The notes: generated by a model from the letters alone, not told the origin. A stretch of 43,316 nucleotides of DNA from Methanobacteriota archaeon (GCA_011524855.1 WTJK01000051.1:1-43316), one strand, 5' to 3'; positions 18,241 through 26,162 are shown, counted from the first letter of the stretch. Numbers and translations: made by a program.

Positions 18241-20679
18241 ATGGTGAACGAGTGGGATGACGACGGCTCTTTTGAGGCTCAAGCCGATGCCGTTCTCGAC
18301 GGTGTCGACCTCACGCAACGCAACCCGTTTGACCTGTCCAAGGCACTGGAAGGAGCGATTCTGGAGGAATTGAATCCCGACATCAAGCGGTTCCATCTCC
18401 ATGCGGAGTTTAACCCGGCTGGGGATCAGCCAAAGGCAATTGAAAAATTGATTTCTCAACTGGAAAAAGGGCAAGAACGGTGCGTCATGCTCGGTGTGAC
18501 CGGCAGCGGCAAGACGTTCGCCATGGCCCACGTCATTGAACGCCTGAACGTGCCGACGCTGATCATGAGCCACAACAAGACGCTGGCCAGGCAGTTGCAT
18601 CAGGAAATGGTGGGTTATTTCCCAGACAACGCCGTGGAATATTTCGTCTCCCACTACGATTACTACCAGCCTGAGGCCTACCTTGCCAAGCGAGATTTGT
18701 ACATCGACAAGGAGCTGAGCATCAACGAACGGATCGAGCAGGAACGCTTTGCGGCCGTGGCGTCGTTGGTCACCCGACCCGACTGTGTGGTGGTCTCATC
18801 GGTGTCGTGCATCTACGGTTTGAACCCGCCCGAGACCTTTCTTGAGCATCACCTTCGCTGCCATGTCGGTCAGGCCATTGAAACCAGTGACCTGCTCCGT
18901 GAGCTCATCGAGTTGCAGTACCGACGAACCACCACCGATTTGCAACGAGGGGAATGCCGGGTGCGGGGCGAGGTCGTTGATGTTTGGATGCCCAGCCGAG
19001 ACGATCCGCTTCGCATCGTGTTTGATTTTGATGGCATCGTGTCGATCCAAATCTGTGACCCCGTCAGTTGGGAATGTTTGGATGACCTCGACGAGGCATG
19101 GATTCATCCCAAGGAATTCTTCATGACCAGTCCCGAGCGTTTTGAAGCGGCCTTGGAATCCATCGAAAAGGAGCTGAACGAGCGAACGAAATTCTTCGCA
19201 CGGGAAGGCAAAGAGCTGGAGCGATACCGGTTGGAGCAGCGAACGGAATACGACCTCGAAATGCTCAGGGAAATCGGTCATTGCCAGGCGATTGAAAACT
19301 ATTCACTGCATTTTGACGGCCGTGAACGGGGGCAGAGACCGTATTGCTTGCTCGATTTTTTCGCTGCATGCGCCAACCAATTTCACGGCGACCCGAAGAA
19401 ATTCCTCGTGATCATGGACGAGTCCCACGTGAGCCTTCCTCAGGTGGGCGGCATGTACCACGGTGACCGGGCTCGCAAAGAAAGCCTGATTGAGCACGGG
19501 TTCCGGTTGCCAACGGCCGCTGACAACCGCCCTCTGAAACTGCCCGAATTCCAGTCCCTCGTGCCTCAACTTCTGTACGTTTCCGCCACGCCGGGTGAGC
19601 GAGAGTTGCGACACTTGTGCGAAGTTACCGGTCAATCGCTCCCAAAAGGCCTGCTCCACGTGGCCTCGGGCGGTGGTGCTGGTCCGGCCGACCAGGCCAA
19701 GAAACACCCGGAGGCGGAGTCGATGTACGACATGCTGCAGGCCATCGACGGCATCGCCAAAATGGAACTCCGGCCCACCGGCCTGCTGGATCCGGAAATC
19801 GAGGTCAGGCCCACCGCCGGCCAAGTCAACGATCTTCTCTCGGAGATCAATCAACGCATTGAACGATCCGAACGGTGCCTGGTCACGGTCATGACCATCA
19901 AATTCGCTGAAGAGGTGGCGGCTTATCTCAATCGGATGGGCGTAAAGGCCCACCATTTGCATTCAGAAATCGATACGATTGAGCGCACCGAGATCATCAA
20001 TGCATTGAGGCACGGCCACATCGACGTCATCGTCGGTATCAACTTGCTGCGTGAGGGTTTGGACATCCCCGAGGTCAGCCTTGTCGCCATCTTTGATGCC
20101 GATCGGCAAGGGTTCCTTCGCAACGAGCGGAGCCTCCTCCAGACCATCGGCCGGGCGGCTCGCAATCAACACGGCAAGGTGTTGCTGTACGCCGATGGCT
20201 TTTCACCTGCCATGGAGGCCGCTGTTCGCCAAACGTTGGAACGTCGTCAGCGACAACATGCCAACAACGAGGCCCTCGGCATCACCCCGAAAACCATCGT
20301 CAAGGCCCTTCCGGTGATGGGCCAAACCGAAGAAGCGACCGTGACGGGCACGACCACGGCACCCGATGGTTCCCGACGGCTGATCGCCCGGAAAGGCGGC
20401 CGAAAGGACGGCGATTGGGCTCAGCGGCTGAACTTGGGCGCCGGTGCTTGGTCCACCAATGAAAGTGAAAAGAATTCAATTGAAGATTCGAATTCTCAAT
20501 TGACATATGATGAGCCTACCGACCTCCCAGGTGATGCTTCGCCAACTGACATCGCTGAATTGATCAACGAGCTGCGTTCTGACATGGAATTGGCCGCGAA
20601 AAACCTCGATTTCGAGCAAGCAGCCCGACTTCGGGACCGCATTCACGAACTGGAGCGTTGGCGCCAGGACAGCGCCTGA
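18241..20679 (+). CDS. uvrB: UvrABC system protein B
   Basis: The helicase-like damage-verification subunit of nucleotide excision repair. All hallmarks are present: Walker A GVTGSGKT (about residue 85), the damage-probing hairpin segment HYDYYQPEAYL, SSVSCIYGL, the IMDESHVSLPQVGGMYHGDR box, RPTGLLDPEIEVRPT, LREGLDIPEVSLVAI and QTIGRAARN. A C-terminal UVR domain (about residues 771-808) would bind UvrC. At 812 residues it is longer than the bacterial norm (about 670): it has an N-terminal extension of about 40, an insertion at about 470-505 between SATPGERELRH and RPTGLLDP, and an acidic linker before the UVR domain. ATG 18241 avoids the overlap of the alternative start at 18193. UvrB in archaea is generally regarded as acquired from bacteria. 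Confidence 0.95.
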   Translation: MVNEWDDDGSFEAQADAVLDGVDLTQRNPFDLSKALEGAILEELNPDIKRFHLHAEFNPAGDQPKAIEKLISQLEKGQERCVMLGVTGSGKTFAMAHVIERLNVPTLIMSHNKTLARQLHQEMVGYFPDNAVEYFVSHYDYYQPEAYLAKRDLYIDKELSINERIEQERFAAVASLVTRPDCVVVSSVSCIYGLNPPETFLEHHLRCHVGQAIETSDLLRELIELQYRRTTTDLQRGECRVRGEVVDVWMPSRDDPLRIVFDFDGIVSIQICDPVSWECLDDLDEAWIHPKEFFMTSPERFEAALESIEKELNERTKFFAREGKELERYRLEQRTEYDLEMLREIGHCQAIENYSLHFDGRERGQRPYCLLDFFAACANQFHGDPKKFLVIMDESHVSLPQVGGMYHGDRARKESLIEHGFRLPTAADNRPLKLPEFQSLVPQLLYVSATPGERELRHLCEVTGQSLPKGLLHVASGGGAGPADQAKKHPEAESMYDMLQAIDGIAKMELRPTGLLDPEIEVRPTAGQVNDLLSEINQRIERSERCLVTVMTIKFAEEVAAYLNRMGVKAHHLHSEIDTIERTEIINALRHGHIDVIVGINLLREGLDIPEVSLVAIFDADRQGFLRNERSLLQTIGRAARNQHGKVLLYADGFSPAMEAAVRQTLERRQRQHANNEALGITPKTIVKALPVMGQTEEATVTGTTTAPDGSRRLIARKGGRKDGDWAQRLNLGAGAWSTNESEKNSIEDSNSQLTYDEPTDLPGDASPTDIAELINELRSDMELAAKNLDFEQAARLRDRIHELERWRQDSA

Positions 20680-20724
20680 ATCGCCCGTGGACACCTTCAT
20701 GAAGGCCTGACGAAAGGTGGTGCC

Positions 20725-21741
20725 ATGGCGGTTGATCCCGAAGACTTCGATGTGCCTGTGATGGATTACGACTTCTCCAAAGCCAGCAATGTGCGTGCCT
20801 TGATTGAACAAATGGCATCAGCAGGTGGCTTCACCGCCACGAAGTTTGCTGAGGCACGCAACATCCTCCATGAGATGCAGACGTCCATCAACGCCGTGGA
20901 CGCTGACCCAGCAAAAGTCAGCAACTGGTTGTCGTTTCCTGCTTGCCTGTGTGCGACGGGGACGAGGGGATTTTTCGTTGAAGCCATCAAGCGAAGGATG
21001 TTCAACATCGTGTCCACCACCTGCGGAACCCTCGACCACGACATCGCCCGGGCCTACAAGCACTACTACCACGGTTCGTTTGACCTCGACGACGTTGAAT
21101 TGGCGGAGCACGCACTGATGCGATTGGGGAACGTCATCGTACCCAACGCTTCGTACGGTGAAATCATCGAAGCTGTGGTCATGCCTGTGCTTGAGGACAT
21201 TTACCAGGACCGCCTTCGTTCAACCGGGAAAACAGGAGCGGATGCGTGGCTTGGGTTTGGCTCCATTCACCTCGTCTGGGAATTGGGTGAACGCATTGGC
21301 ACACCGGACACGTTGATTTACTGGGCGGCGAAGCACCGCATCCCGGTGTGCATTCCGGGTATCACTGACGGCTCCATCGGTGCTCAACTGTTCATGTTCA
21401 GGCAAAAACACCGGGATTTCCATCTGGACACCTTGGCCGACGAACAGGTCATGAGCGACCTGACGTGGGACGTGGAGGTCTCCAACGCGTTGATGGTTGG
21501 AGGTGGAATTTCCAAACACCATGTCATTTGGTGGAACCAATACCGTGGGGGCTTGGACAGTGCCGTTTACATCACCACGGCGCCCGAGCACGACGGCAGC
21601 TTGTCGGGCGCTCGCTTGCGGGAAGCCATTTCATGGGGAAAGATGCGGGCTGAGGCGCCCCACGTCTGCGTTGAAGGGGATGCCAGTCTCCTGCTGCCGC
21701 TTCTGGGGGCGGACTTGTTCAGTGAGGCCGCCAATGGCTGA
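20725..21741 (+). CDS. Deoxyhypusine synthase
   Basis: Transfers the aminobutyl group of spermidine to a lysine of aIF5A, the first step of hypusine formation (EC 2.5.1.46). The 338-residue sequence has the family pattern, including CLCATGTRGFF, CGTLDHDIARA, PGITDGSIGAQLF, and the active-site segment ALMVGGGISKHH, in which Lys264 is the expected enzyme-intermediate lysine. The ATG at 20725 is preceded by GGTGGTG. The gene follows uvrB by 45 bases and converges with the next gene with only five bases between the stops. The aIF5A gene is not in the window. Confidence 0.93.
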   Translation: MAVDPEDFDVPVMDYDFSKASNVRALIEQMASAGGFTATKFAEARNILHEMQTSINAVDADPAKVSNWLSFPACLCATGTRGFFVEAIKRRMFNIVSTTCGTLDHDIARAYKHYYHGSFDLDDVELAEHALMRLGNVIVPNASYGEIIEAVVMPVLEDIYQDRLRSTGKTGADAWLGFGSIHLVWELGERIGTPDTLIYWAAKHRIPVCIPGITDGSIGAQLFMFRQKHRDFHLDTLADEQVMSDLTWDVEVSNALMVGGGISKHHVIWWNQYRGGLDSAVYITTAPEHDGSLSGARLREAISWGKMRAEAPHVCVEGDASLLLPLLGADLFSEAANG

Positions 21742-21746
21742 CATGC

Positions 21747-22562
21747 TCAACCGTCGAGTTCAGCCATTTCAGCCAACGCTTGCATCAACCCTTGACGAAG
21801 GGGTGTTGTGGGCCGCCAACCTTCGCCGGTGGATTCGATCAACAAACGGTGCAAGGGTCCCAGGTCGGGTCGCTTGGGAGGTTGTCGTTCATGTTGCGTT
21901 ACCTCGGTTACGGCGACGGGCACCGTGACGCCTTTCGCCAAGTGGTCCGTTGTGAACGTGCCGTACAAGCCCGCCGCATTTCGTGAAGACAGCATTGACA
22001 ACTCCTGCCACGTGTCCTCTGCAGACCACCAGCGACGTCCACAAATGTGAATGGTTTCTTGTCCGGCTTTGACCTTGTCCCCAATACGCAGCACGGCCCT
22101 TGCGGCGTCGTGAAGGGTCACCCAATGGCCTCCCTGTATCTCAAGCCCACCGGGTTGCCCGCGTTGCTCGGTTTCGTCCCTCCATGTTCGGAGCACGGCG
22201 CCATAGGGGGTGGAGGGGTGTCCGGACAGCAGGTGGTGGATGGCGATGGTGACGGTGCCTTCGTCCCCGGTTGGGTCCTGCTGAGGTTCGTGAGGACCGA
22301 GCAATCGAAGCTTGATGTGGGTGCCTTGTGGATCCAAAGGGGGTTTGGCTTGGGTCTGCAAGGTGACGTTCACCTGTGGGTCGGGCTGGAGGGGAACGAT
22401 GCCGTCGGGGAACGCTGCAAGGGCATGTTTGAAACGCCTGGAGGCGGTTTCTATCTTGGCCTGTGCCATGGTAAAACGATGGCCTGCAGGGATGCCCCGT
22501 TCCATCAAGGCGTGGACAAAAGGGTGGTCGGGGTCGTCGATGTACCACACCGTTGTGTTCAT
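21747..22562 (-). CDS. Unrecognised protein, C-terminal half resembling extended SDRs
   Basis: A soluble protein of about 271 residues that I cannot assign. From about residue 105 on it resembles the substrate-binding half of NAD-dependent epimerase/dehydratases: HHLLSGHPSTPYGAVLRTW, then GGHWVTLHDAARAVLRI (like the V-x2-DVARAI segment), TIHICGRRWWSAEDTWQEL, and finally RPDLGPLHRLLIESTG followed by GWRPTTPLRQGLMQAL. The glycine-rich NAD motif expected at the N-terminus is absent; the first residues read MNTTVWYIDDPDHPFVHALM. It may be a degenerate SDR or a non-catalytic derivative. The ATG at 22562 is preferred; an ATG at 22652 would add 30 residues of unlikely composition. It converges with the deoxyhypusine synthase gene. 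Confidence 0.55.
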   Translation of the reverse strand: MNTTVWYIDDPDHPFVHALMERGIPAGHRFTMAQAKIETASRRFKHALAAFPDGIVPLQPDPQVNVTLQTQAKPPLDPQGTHIKLRLLGPHEPQQDPTGDEGTVTIAIHHLLSGHPSTPYGAVLRTWRDETEQRGQPGGLEIQGGHWVTLHDAARAVLRIGDKVKAGQETIHICGRRWWSAEDTWQELSMLSSRNAAGLYGTFTTDHLAKGVTVPVAVTEVTQHERQPPKRPDLGPLHRLLIESTGEGWRPTTPLRQGLMQALAEMAELDG

Positions 22563-22803
22563 GCAGGTGGGTTGGAGGGGGGGTTGATGAAGTCGGCGGT
22601 TGCCATCCGCACACCGAAGCCTTGAATTTTCAATTGGAAAGTATGTGGCCATGGATTGAATTTTCAGTTGAAAGATTTCTCATCACGCCGTTTTCCTTCG
22701 GATCGTTCCCTCTGTGCTGGAGCCTTGGGCTCTGAGCGTGAATTTGAGTATTGGATTTGAACAAAATCGATTTTAGGATGTCGGATAATTTGTGTTGGAT
22801 TTG

Positions 22804-22885
22804 AATTATGCGACATCGCAATTGAATTGAAAGAGAATCGTCTGCTCAATTGAAATCAGCAAAAATTATGCGACAATATCAATTG
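22804..22885 (+). repeat. Two composite direct repeats: AATTATGCGACA plus CAATTG
   Basis: AATTATGCGACA occurs at 22804-22815 and again at 22864-22875, each followed after three or four bases by CAATTG (22819-22824 and 22880-22885). The spacing between copies is 60 bases, near six helical turns, which suits protein binding on one DNA face. The function is unknown. Confidence 0.6.
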
Positions 22886-22907
22886 GAAATGATATTTATC
22901 GAGAGGA

Positions 22908-22917
22908 ATACTATAAG
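22908..22917 (+). promoter_or_regulatory. TATA box for the PRC-barrel gene
   Basis: ATACTATAAG lies about 57 bases before the ATG at 22970, which predicts a transcript start near 22940 and a leader of about 30 bases containing GGAG at 22957-22960. Confidence 0.5.
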
Positions 22918-22969
22918 AGGTGCTTGAGGCTAGGGAAGGGTAAGCCGAACATGGCAGGAGAGATGGGAA

Positions 22970-23554
22970 ATGAGAAACACCGATTATGACATTGGAGAAT
23001 TGCTCCAACGCGAGGTCTACGTGAACGACATCAAAGTGGGGACGATCATTGGCGAACGTCACCACCCGAACGACGCCCGGGTGCAGTCGGTTCGGTTGCA
23101 AGTTGAACCCGACGTGGCTGATGAATTCATGCGAAAGCCAACCGAATACGCACCTCTGTCGAAGGAATTGGTGCACAGCATCCGTGGCGATGGCACCGTC
23201 AAACTGTCCAAATCGATGAGGGAATTGCAGCGCCGCTGGCGCAACACGGTCCGTATCGATGAGAAGCTGTATGCTCCTGATGAAATGCTGGACCGTGCGG
23301 TGCTCGACAACCAGGGTGATGAAATCGGGGTCATCGTTGGCCTTCATCGCATCAAGCGCACCTACAAGGGCGTCGTGGTTCGAACGCGTGCTCGCATCCA
23401 AATGCAATTCGGTGTTGAGGAGGAAATCCGCATCCCGATCACGGCGTTGGTTCGAACCCGTGAACGGTTGGACGAAGTCGTCATGTCTCGAACGTTCGAC
23501 AAGGTCATGCAACTCCCGTCCTTCGTGAGTTTGAACAGCGGCGAAGAAGAGTGA
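22970..23554 (+). CDS. Protein with two PRC-barrel-like modules
   Basis: A soluble 194-residue protein. Two related beta-rich modules can be seen. The first runs from IGELLQREVYVNDIKVGTII; the second runs from YAPDEMLDRAVLDNQGDEIG and includes VIVGLHRIKRTYKGVVVR. Both follow the PRC-barrel pattern of 'label a residue, then x-D-x-G-x-I-G-x-V'. PRC-barrel domains occur in photosynthetic reaction-centre H chains, in RimM, and in archaeal proteins including the haloarchaeal division proteins CdpB1/B2. Which role applies here is unknown. The ATG at 22970 has GGAG nine bases upstream; a nearby ATG at 22951 closes after twelve codons. It lies upstream of tRNA-Ile with a hairpin between them. Confidence 0.65.
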   Translation: MRNTDYDIGELLQREVYVNDIKVGTIIGERHHPNDARVQSVRLQVEPDVADEFMRKPTEYAPLSKELVHSIRGDGTVKLSKSMRELQRRWRNTVRIDEKLYAPDEMLDRAVLDNQGDEIGVIVGLHRIKRTYKGVVVRTRARIQMQFGVEEEIRIPITALVRTRERLDEVVMSRTFDKVMQLPSFVSLNSGEEE

Positions 23555-23584
23555 ACACGGTCACCAAGCGTCAGCCCCGTCGAG

Positions 23585-23602
23585 CCGTCATGCTTATGAC
23601 GG
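23585..23602 (+). promoter_or_regulatory. Perfect hairpin and possible tRNA promoter
   Basis: CCGTCAT (23585-23591) and ATGACGG (23596-23602) form a perfect 7-bp stem with a GCTT loop. It lies 31 bases after the PRC gene stop and 26 bases before tRNA-Ile. It could be a processing or termination signal; alternatively CTTATGAC within it (23593-23600) may act as the TATA element of the tRNA, being centred about 31 bases before the mature 5' end. Confidence 0.4.
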
Positions 23603-23627
23603 GGGGTCAAGTCGCCGGACTGCCCTT

Positions 23628-23704
23628 GCGCGGGTGGCTTAGTCGGTTAGAGCACCCGGCTGATAACCGGGAGGTCGCAGGTTCAAGTCCTGCCTCGCGC
23701 ACCA
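23628..23704 (+). tRNA. tRNA-Ile (anticodon GAU)
   Basis: The cloverleaf closes fully. The acceptor stem is GCGCGGG with CTCGCGC (one G-U pair), the anticodon stem is CCCGG/CCGGG around the loop CTGATAA (anticodon GAT), and the T arm is GCAGG-TTCAAGT-CCTGC. The discriminator is A at 23701, and CCA is encoded at 23702-23704. There is no intron. It decodes ATC and ATT. Confidence 0.95.
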
Positions 23705-23759
23705 AACCTGTTCACAAAGAACATGTAGGTCGATGCCTTGGGCGGCTTGAGGGTTCAGT

Positions 23760-24704
23760 ATGGTGGTGGTTTCTGGCAGCAATTCGTCGTCGCTGGCCCA
23801 GCAACTCGCCGATGAACTGGGGTGGACGCACCATCCGTTGGAGACTCGGAGATTCCCCGATACGGAAGGGTACGTCCGCATTCCCGATGGTGCGCGAGAT
23901 TCGGTTCGAGCGGAGCCCGTGGTGTTGGTGTCGAACACCTTTCCAGATTCAGGTATCGTTGAAACCCTCCTGATGCTTCATGCGCTTCAAGACCTTCGAA
24001 AAGGGGATCTTGCAAATTTCCGAAACATTGGCCCTCAGACCCTGCCTGATGTAGGAAAAGGTCTGATTTTGGCCATCCCGTATTTTGGCTACTCTCGGCA
24101 GGACAAGCGGTTCAAGCCGGGGGAAGCTGTGAGCGCTCGGGCCATCGCTGACATGTTTGGTCACCTTTGCGACGGGTTGGTTTTTCTTGACCTCCATGCA
24201 CCCGCCGTGCTGGAAGACATGCCGTTGCCCACCGCCTTCACCTCGGCCATGCCCGAGTTGGCCGAGCATCTCGGACAAACGGTTCAACCCGATTTCATCC
24301 TCTCACCGGACAAGGGGGCCATTGACCGTGCTTCGCACGTCGCCCAAATCATCGGATGCGAGTTTTCCTACCTGGAGAAAACCCGTATTGACGCCCACAC
24401 CATCGTCCATCAAGCCAAGGACCTCGACGTGGACGGGAAACGTGTCGCCATCGTTGACGACATGATCGCCACCGGCGGGACCATCTGTCGAGCGGCAGAA
24501 GCCCTTCGCCATCAAGGTGCCACCGAAGTTCACGCCGCTTGTTGCCACGGCTTGTTCACCGGTGGGGCCATCGCTCGATTGTTGAGGTACGTGGACGGGG
24601 TCCACGCCACCGGCTCCTTGGCCAACGCACGGGATGTCATCCCGGGTGGCCCGGCGCTCGCTCGGGGCGTTAAGCAAGTCATGGTCGAATTGGACGGAAA
24701 TTGA
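23760..24704 (+). CDS. prs: Ribose-phosphate pyrophosphokinase (PRPP synthetase)
   Basis: Makes phosphoribosyl pyrophosphate from ribose 5-phosphate and ATP for nucleotide, histidine and tryptophan synthesis. The 314-residue sequence has the family's ILAIPYFGYSRQDKRFKPGE ATP-binding segment, DLHAP, SPDKGAIDRA, and the PRPP loop VAIVDDMIATGGTICRAAEA. Residues about 77-96 (KGDLANFRNIGPQTLPDVGK) look like an insertion compared with the usual spacing before the ATP segment. The start is the ATG at 23760; no SD or clear TATA precedes it, so it may be read through from the tRNA just upstream. Confidence 0.93.
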   Translation: MVVVSGSNSSSLAQQLADELGWTHHPLETRRFPDTEGYVRIPDGARDSVRAEPVVLVSNTFPDSGIVETLLMLHALQDLRKGDLANFRNIGPQTLPDVGKGLILAIPYFGYSRQDKRFKPGEAVSARAIADMFGHLCDGLVFLDLHAPAVLEDMPLPTAFTSAMPELAEHLGQTVQPDFILSPDKGAIDRASHVAQIIGCEFSYLEKTRIDAHTIVHQAKDLDVDGKRVAIVDDMIATGGTICRAAEALRHQGATEVHAACCHGLFTGGAIARLLRYVDGVHATGSLANARDVIPGGPALARGVKQVMVELDGN

Positions 24705-24778
24705 GGACAAACGACCGACTGCGGACGACCAAGCCCAACCTTTCCTCCGATGGCGCCTTCTCAAGGTCGGCCGTTGTG

Positions 24779-24787
24779 TTTATATTC
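24779..24787 (+). promoter_or_regulatory. TATA box of the L7Ae ribosomal operon
   Basis: TTTATATTC is centred 54 bases before the L7Ae ATG. A start about 26 bases downstream (near 24809) would give a leader of about 28 bases that includes the SD-like GGAAGGAG at 24821-24828. Confidence 0.65.
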
Positions 24788-24836
24788 GCGAGGTTGTGCG
24801 CAGGGTTGCCCCTATCACGAGGAAGGAGAGATTCCA

Positions 24837-25208
24837 ATGAGTGTACACGTGCGATTTGAAACCCCAGAAGACATTGCCAACAAGATTTACGAAATGATCG
24901 ACCTCAACAAGGCCGGTCGAGTGAAGAAAGGCAGCAACGAAGTCACCAAGGCTGCCGAGCGCGGCACCGCCCAGTTCATCATCATGGCTGAGGACGTGAA
25001 TCCCCCTGAGTTGCTCGCCCACATTCCGTTGATCTGCGAAGAAAAAGACATCCCCTACGGCTACGTGCCCAGCCAAGAATTCCTGGCCAAGGGCATCGGC
25101 ATGCCCAAGGACACCTCCGCTGCATCCGTCGCCATCATGGAAATCACCAAAGGCGCACAAGAGAAATTCCACGAAGTCGTTGAGGAAATCAAGAACCTCA
25201 AGGCTTGA
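24837..25208 (+). CDS. rpl7ae: Ribosomal protein L7Ae
   Basis: A 123-residue RNA-binding protein of the large subunit. In archaea it also binds kink-turns in box C/D and H/ACA guide RNAs and RNase P. Family landmarks are VKKGSNEVTKAAERGTAQF, IIMAEDVNPPELLAHIPLIC, and IPYGYVPSQEFLAKGIG. The start at 24837 (MSVHVRFETPEDIANK) has a good upstream GGAG; upstream in-frame sequence is the leader. It heads the L7Ae-S28e-L24e-NDK-aIF5B order that is common in archaea. Confidence 0.96.
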   Translation: MSVHVRFETPEDIANKIYEMIDLNKAGRVKKGSNEVTKAAERGTAQFIIMAEDVNPPELLAHIPLICEEKDIPYGYVPSQEFLAKGIGMPKDTSAASVAIMEITKGAQEKFHEVVEEIKNLKA

Positions 25209-25229
25209 AGGTCACGGAGTTGAACAACA

Positions 25230-25454
25230 ATGAGCGAAGAACTCGGTGGATGGCCAGCAGAAGTGGTCGAGATCGTCGGGCGAACCGGTATGACCGGTGA
25301 AGCCACGCAAGTCAAGGTTCGCGTGAACGATGCCCCCAACCCCCGTGACGTCGGCCGCATCATCAGCCGCAACGTCGTGGGCCCAGTCCGTGTTGGCGAC
25401 ATCCTCATGCTCAAGGATACGGGTCGTGAAGCCCGCAAGCTCAACGCTCGGTGA
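25230..25454 (+). CDS. rps28e: Ribosomal protein S28e
   Basis: A 74-residue small-subunit protein with an OB-like beta barrel. The conserved stretch [16 protein letters not shown] and the C-terminal [19 protein letters not shown] identify it. It begins 21 bases after the L7Ae stop and ends seven bases before L24e, so it is part of one transcript. Confidence 0.95.
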   Translation: MSEELGGWPAEVVEIVGRTGMTGEATQVKVRVNDAPNPRDVGRIISRNVVGPVRVGDILMLKDTGREARKLNAR

Positions 25455-25460
25455 TGCCCC

Positions 25461-25652
25461 ATGCCAGAACGACGAATCTGCAGTTTCTCCGGCGAGGAGA
25501 TTGAGCCCGGAACCGGTATGATGTTTGTCCGCAAGGATGGCAGTGTGCTCTGGTTCAAGAGCAGCAAGACCCGCAAGAATCACCTCCAATTGCAGCGCAA
25601 CGCTCGCAAGGTCAAGTGGACCCGACACTACGTGAAGGGCGGCATTCAGTGA
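25461..25652 (+). CDS. rpl24e: Ribosomal protein L24e, lacking most zinc ligands
   Basis: A 63-residue large-subunit protein recognised by the [20 protein letters not shown] segment and its place between S28e and NDK. The usual archaeal protein binds zinc through C-x2-C near the N-terminus and C-x3-C after the phenylalanine (F-C-S-S-K-C). Here only Cys7 remains: position 10 is Ser, and the second pair reads FKSSKT (Lys33 and Thr37). The zinc ribbon is therefore probably not metal-bound. The rest of the fold, with [18 protein letters not shown], is preserved. Confidence 0.93.
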   Translation: MPERRICSFSGEEIEPGTGMMFVRKDGSVLWFKSSKTRKNHLQLQRNARKVKWTRHYVKGGIQ

Positions 25653-25715
25653 AGCGTCGCTTCCTCGCCGTAACCCTCTTCAACGGGTCACCGGTGGCTC
25701 GGCTTGGTGAACACC

Positions 25716-26162
25716 ATGGAAACCACATACGTGATGATCAAACCCGACGGCGTCCAGCGAAACCTGATTGGTGAAATCGTTGGCCGATTTGAACGCAAAG
25801 GCCTCAAACTCGTGGGCATGAAAGCCATGGTGCCTACCGAAGAACTGGCTCGTGCCCACTACGATGTTCACAAGGAGCGACCGTTTTTCCCCGGTCTCAT
25901 CAAATTCGTGACCTCCGGTCCGGTCGTCTGCATGGCTTGGCAAGGCGTCGAAGCCATCACCGTCGCTCGCAAGCTCATCGGCGCCACGAACGGCCGCCAA
26001 GCTGAACCCGGTACCATCCGAGGAGACCTCGGCATGGACATGGGCTTCAACATGATTCACGGTTCGGACGCGCCCGAAACCGCTGCCTTCGAGCTCGGTC
26101 TTTGGTTCCCAGAAGGAACCATGGATTGGGAGAAGACCATGACCCAATGGGTCTACGAGTGA
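25716..26162 (+). CDS. ndk: Nucleoside diphosphate kinase
   Basis: Balances nucleoside triphosphate pools through a phosphohistidine intermediate. The 148-residue sequence begins [20 protein letters not shown] and has the active-site motif [10 protein letters not shown], with His115 as the phosphorylated residue. Family length is usual. ATG 25716 is chosen; TTG and GTG codons at 25704 and 25707 are in frame but unnecessary. It is the fourth gene of the ribosomal operon, 63 bases after L24e. Confidence 0.96.
   Translation: METTYVMIKPDGVQRNLIGEIVGRFERKGLKLVGMKAMVPTEELARAHYDVHKERPFFPGLIKFVTSGPVVCMAWQGVEAITVARKLIGATNGRQAEPGTIRGDLGMDMGFNMIHGSDAPETAAFELGLWFPEGTMDWEKTMTQWVYE

Larger units (their letters stand above)
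22563..22969. other. AT-rich intergenic region (407 bases) between divergent genes
   Basis: This is the longest gene-free stretch. It separates the SDR-like gene (minus) and the PRC-barrel gene (plus) and is far richer in A and T than the surrounding DNA. It contains two copies of TTGGATTTGAA (22751-22761 and 22795-22805), two copies of AATTATGCGACA, four CAATTG sites and the PRC-gene promoter. I find no convincing ORF or structured RNA in it. It may hold regulatory sites for both genes; a replication-origin role is possible only as speculation. Confidence 0.6.

Noticed and set aside
22563-22969. Small RNA or riboswitch in the AT-rich gap
   Set aside because: No extended pairing or known riboswitch core was found by eye; only direct repeats and a TATA box stand out.
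23551-23973. Plus-strand ORF of 140 codons through tRNA-Ile
   Set aside because: It runs through the tRNA and into prs in another frame; no protein signal.
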